In this document: positions 62,413-64,000 of the stretch, one piece after another
Layout of the letters: each line of letters starts with the position of its first letter
Position numbering within the stretch: the stretch's first letter is position 1
Origin: Phytomonospora endophytica
GTDB taxonomy: Bacteria; Actinomycetota; Actinomycetes; Mycobacteriales; Micromonosporaceae
Direction: 5' to 3'
NCBI RefSeq assembly: GCF_014202425.1
Contig: NZ_JACHGT010000014.1
Coordinates: 181,710-245,709, forward strand
Length of the DNA stretch: 64,000 nt
Position numbers and translations under genes: made by a program
Notes under the pieces: model-generated
What the model saw: only the letters and a program-made list of their open reading frames with translations
Told to the model about the DNA's origin: nothing
Databases searched by the model: none

Positions 62413-62697
62413 ATGAGGCTTCAGCGAGGGCAAGTTGTCAAGTGTCAAGTTACGGGGCATCGCGGGCATTTTGGGGTCGAAGTTAAGGTAATAGATCCAC
62501 CGATCGACGTAGAGGCATTTATTGACTTCATTCTGCTAGTCGAAGTAGGGGTTCAAGTCAGTCCGCAAGATTTCCCGCCTGTTGGCACAGTTCTCACCGC
62601 TGTGTTTGTTGCGACGATGCCATGGGGCGAGCACAGATTGTCTGCACGAGCGTCCTCGATCGCGCAGTCTGACGTTGAAGGAGACGCTGCAGTGTGA
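62413..62697 (+). CDS. S1/OB-fold-like small protein, candidate immunity protein
   Basis: 94 residues from the ATG at 62413, preceded by GAAAGGGG. LQRGQVVKCQVTGHRGHFGV is the opening of an S1-like OB fold (G-x-V-V-x-x-x-V-T), and DFPPVGTVLTAVFVATMPWG EHRLSAR resembles its second half in small actinobacterial proteins that sit beside polymorphic toxins. Codon use is AT-richer than the genome, as with the SUKH gene. The toxin it would match is not in the window. Confidence 0.5.
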   Translation: MRLQRGQVVKCQVTGHRGHFGVEVKVIDPPIDVEAFIDFILLVEVGVQVSPQDFPPVGTVLTAVFVATMPWGEHRLSARASSIAQSDVEGDAAV

Positions 62698-63370
62698 ACC
62701 AGCTCCCTCCTTGCGACTAATTCTGGCTATGTCGTCGGGGTGGGTTCCGAAGGGCACTCGAGCCGTTCGAAGTCAGAGGGCTACGGTGCCCTGGAGTCCC
62801 TGAGGCGCCAGCGGTCATGGCCAGCTCGCGCCAACGTGATGGCCCTTGCTGACGACCCCAATCGCGACCTCGACAGGTCAGAAAAGGGCGTCAAGTACTT
62901 CATCGTATGCCGTGAGGGCTGGAATATGCTTCCTTGCTGCCGCCTCAGGGCCATGCTTTCCCACGTGCGGCACGTGCCGCCGTATACAGGCGCCACCTTG
63001 CCCTCAGCTCATGCCCAACACTCGTATACCGTTGCGCGGGCCGCAACTCCAAAACCAGTGACGCATATTTAAGTCCAAGCCTTGTCTGCCCGATGTCGGG
63101 CGTCAGGGCATTAATATTGAGCCCGACCACGTTTGCAATCCTGTTCCCGCCAAAAGGCAGATTCTTTGAGACGTTGAAGAGCCCGACTTCCATCCATAGT
63201 GGAGCTGAGAGAGTTCGGAAAGTGCTCGACGCCGTCGGAGGGCGTGCCACAGGTTGGCATTCTGTGGCCCGGGACGGTCGAAAGTGGAGGTAGTTCCCGC
63301 GCTGGTGGCTTTAACATACTCTCGCACGTCAGATGTGTCGACGTCGTCAGGCAAAGCCCTAATCTTCCTG
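62698..63370. other. Cassette-region DNA of lower GC without a recognisable gene
   Basis: 673 bp with several short frames on both strands, none with family features, a good ribosome-binding site or continuous actinobacterial codon bias. Probably shuffled fragments of former toxin or immunity cassettes. Confidence 0.4.
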
Positions 63371-63640
63371 CTCCCACCGCCTTTGGGAGCCGGCGCAGGA
63401 GCTGAACAGCGTTGAACCGCACCCAACCTTCCACAGCTGCCGCGCCTCACCTGCTGATCGACTCTTTCCACTGGTCAGAGGCATGATCGGACGACCCTGA
63501 CACAGAAGCGCTCCAGTTGAGCGCAGTTCGGGTCGGTTGGGGGTCTTTGCAGGTCAGGTGGGGTCGGCTGGAGTTCGCTATGTCCATTGTGGATCGACCT
63601 GGCCGAGCTCTTCCGGGATGACGGAGGCGCTTGCTGGAAC
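63371..63640 (+). repeat. Long direct repeat, copy B
   Basis: Second copy of the 61335-61601 repeat. The hairpin at its start is degraded (CTGCTCCC with GGGAGCcGG). The copies begin 2.04 kb apart. Confidence 0.75.
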
Positions 63641-63813
63641 GGAAGTGGTCAGGGTGGTGGGTGCGACATCATGCTTCGGGGCGGCAGTGGGTGGGGTCAG
63701 CGAGAGTGGCTACTGCATGTCGAAGAAGGACGTGGCTTAGAGCTTCTAACGGGATCTTCAGTGTTTGTGCTGGTGGTGGGTGACGGTCGTGGGGTTTGGT
63801 TGTTGGATCGTGT
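63641..63813. other. Short spacer before the IS5-type transposase
   Basis: No gene seen. The left end of the IS element probably lies in here, near AGCTTCTAACGG at about 63739, but the partner end is outside the window. Confidence 0.35.
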
Positions 63814-64000
63814 ATGGGACGACCGTGGGTTGTGGACGATGAGTTGTGGGCGCGGGTGGCGCCGTTGCTTCCGGCGTGGCCGAAGCGGTCGCCGGGGCCG
63901 AGGCTGCTGGACGACCGGTTGTGTCTACAGGGGATCTTGTTCGTGCTGCATACCGGGATCGGGTGGGAAGACCTTCCCCAGGAGCTTGGGTACGGGTCGG
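63814..64000 (+). CDS. IS5-family transposase, 5' part
   Basis: 62 residues before the window ends. GRPWVVDDELWARVAPLLPA then FVLHTGIGWEDLPQELG is the DUF4096-type N-terminal domain of IS5-group transposases. Truncated by the window edge only; no internal stop seen. Confidence 0.8.
   Translation, partial: MGRPWVVDDELWARVAPLLPAWPKRSPGPRLLDDRLCLQGILFVLHTGIGWEDLPQELGYGS

Noticed and set aside
62945..63193. Minus-strand frame with fairly natural composition in the cassette region
   Set aside because: No ribosome-binding site, no family features and weak codon bias; left as unassigned DNA.

Overview
The window is a GC-rich chromosomal segment of a filamentous-type actinomycete. The support is GC-rich codon use, GTG and TTG starts, Tat and lipoprotein exports, TANNNT-type leaderless promoters, WXG100-like proteins, HTH-NB-ARC-TPR regulators and a DUF2207/GPP34/DUF1345 gene set. 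I cannot name the genus from sequence alone. There are no rRNA or tRNA genes and no CRISPR array.

Positions 1-15822 hold ordinary actinobacterial metabolic and regulatory genes: an EamA exporter, an XRE regulator beside a Rossmann-fold oxidoreductase, a MarR-controlled MFS exporter fused in frame to an isochorismatase-like hydrolase, a GPP34 protein, a pseudouridine catabolism pair (psuK-psuG), a small WXG100-like operon, a DUF1345 membrane protein, an alpha/beta hydrolase divergent from a TetR regulator, an MFS transporter, a DUF2207 membrane protein and a second TetR regulator. That second TetR is divergent from a membrane protein (15877) that appears to be expressed from a leaderless transcript.

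Positions 16398-29421 are one tightly overlapping minus-strand operon of ten genes: a LacI regulator, a complete Dpp/Opp-type ABC importer (B, C, binding lipoprotein, D, F), a GH63/GH37-like glycosidase, an FAD-dependent oxidoreductase, a DapA/NanA-family aldolase and a secreted sialidase-like protein. Three evenly spaced LacI-type operators precede it. I read it as a system for capture and breakdown of an exogenous glycan, substrate unknown. After it come an SsuD-like flavin monooxygenase, a DUF1697 protein, a membrane protein and a CbrC-family protein.

From about 33.6 kb on the sequence becomes accessory: more pseudogenes, small secreted and WXG-type proteins, STAND NTPases, hairpins and insertion sequences. 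Positions 33984-40628 pair an HTH-NB-ARC-TPR regulator with divergent genes for a small exported protein, two WXG100-like proteins (one with a long glycine/alanine-rich beta-repeat tail) and a membrane-anchored alpha/alpha-toroid protein. Positions 40629-45000 hold decayed genes: a methylase-like gene, an NB-ARC gene and a pentapeptide-repeat gene, each with frameshifts. Positions 46374-48880 carry the most striking unit: a 117-residue protein with a hydrophobic N-terminus and a C-terminal amyloid-like motif, directly followed by an NB-ARC-TPR protein carrying the matching motif at its N-terminus. This has the architecture of a bacterial NLR that signals to a membrane-targeting (Bell-type) cell-death effector by amyloid templating.

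The right end holds an IS701-like element (49798-51142), a 3043-residue secreted RHS polymorphic toxin with a LamG domain and a C-terminal DNA/RNA non-specific nuclease, its SMI1/SUKH-type immunity gene, a downstream cassette region bracketed by two diverged copies of a repeat of roughly 265 bp, and the start of an IS5-type transposase cut by the window edge.
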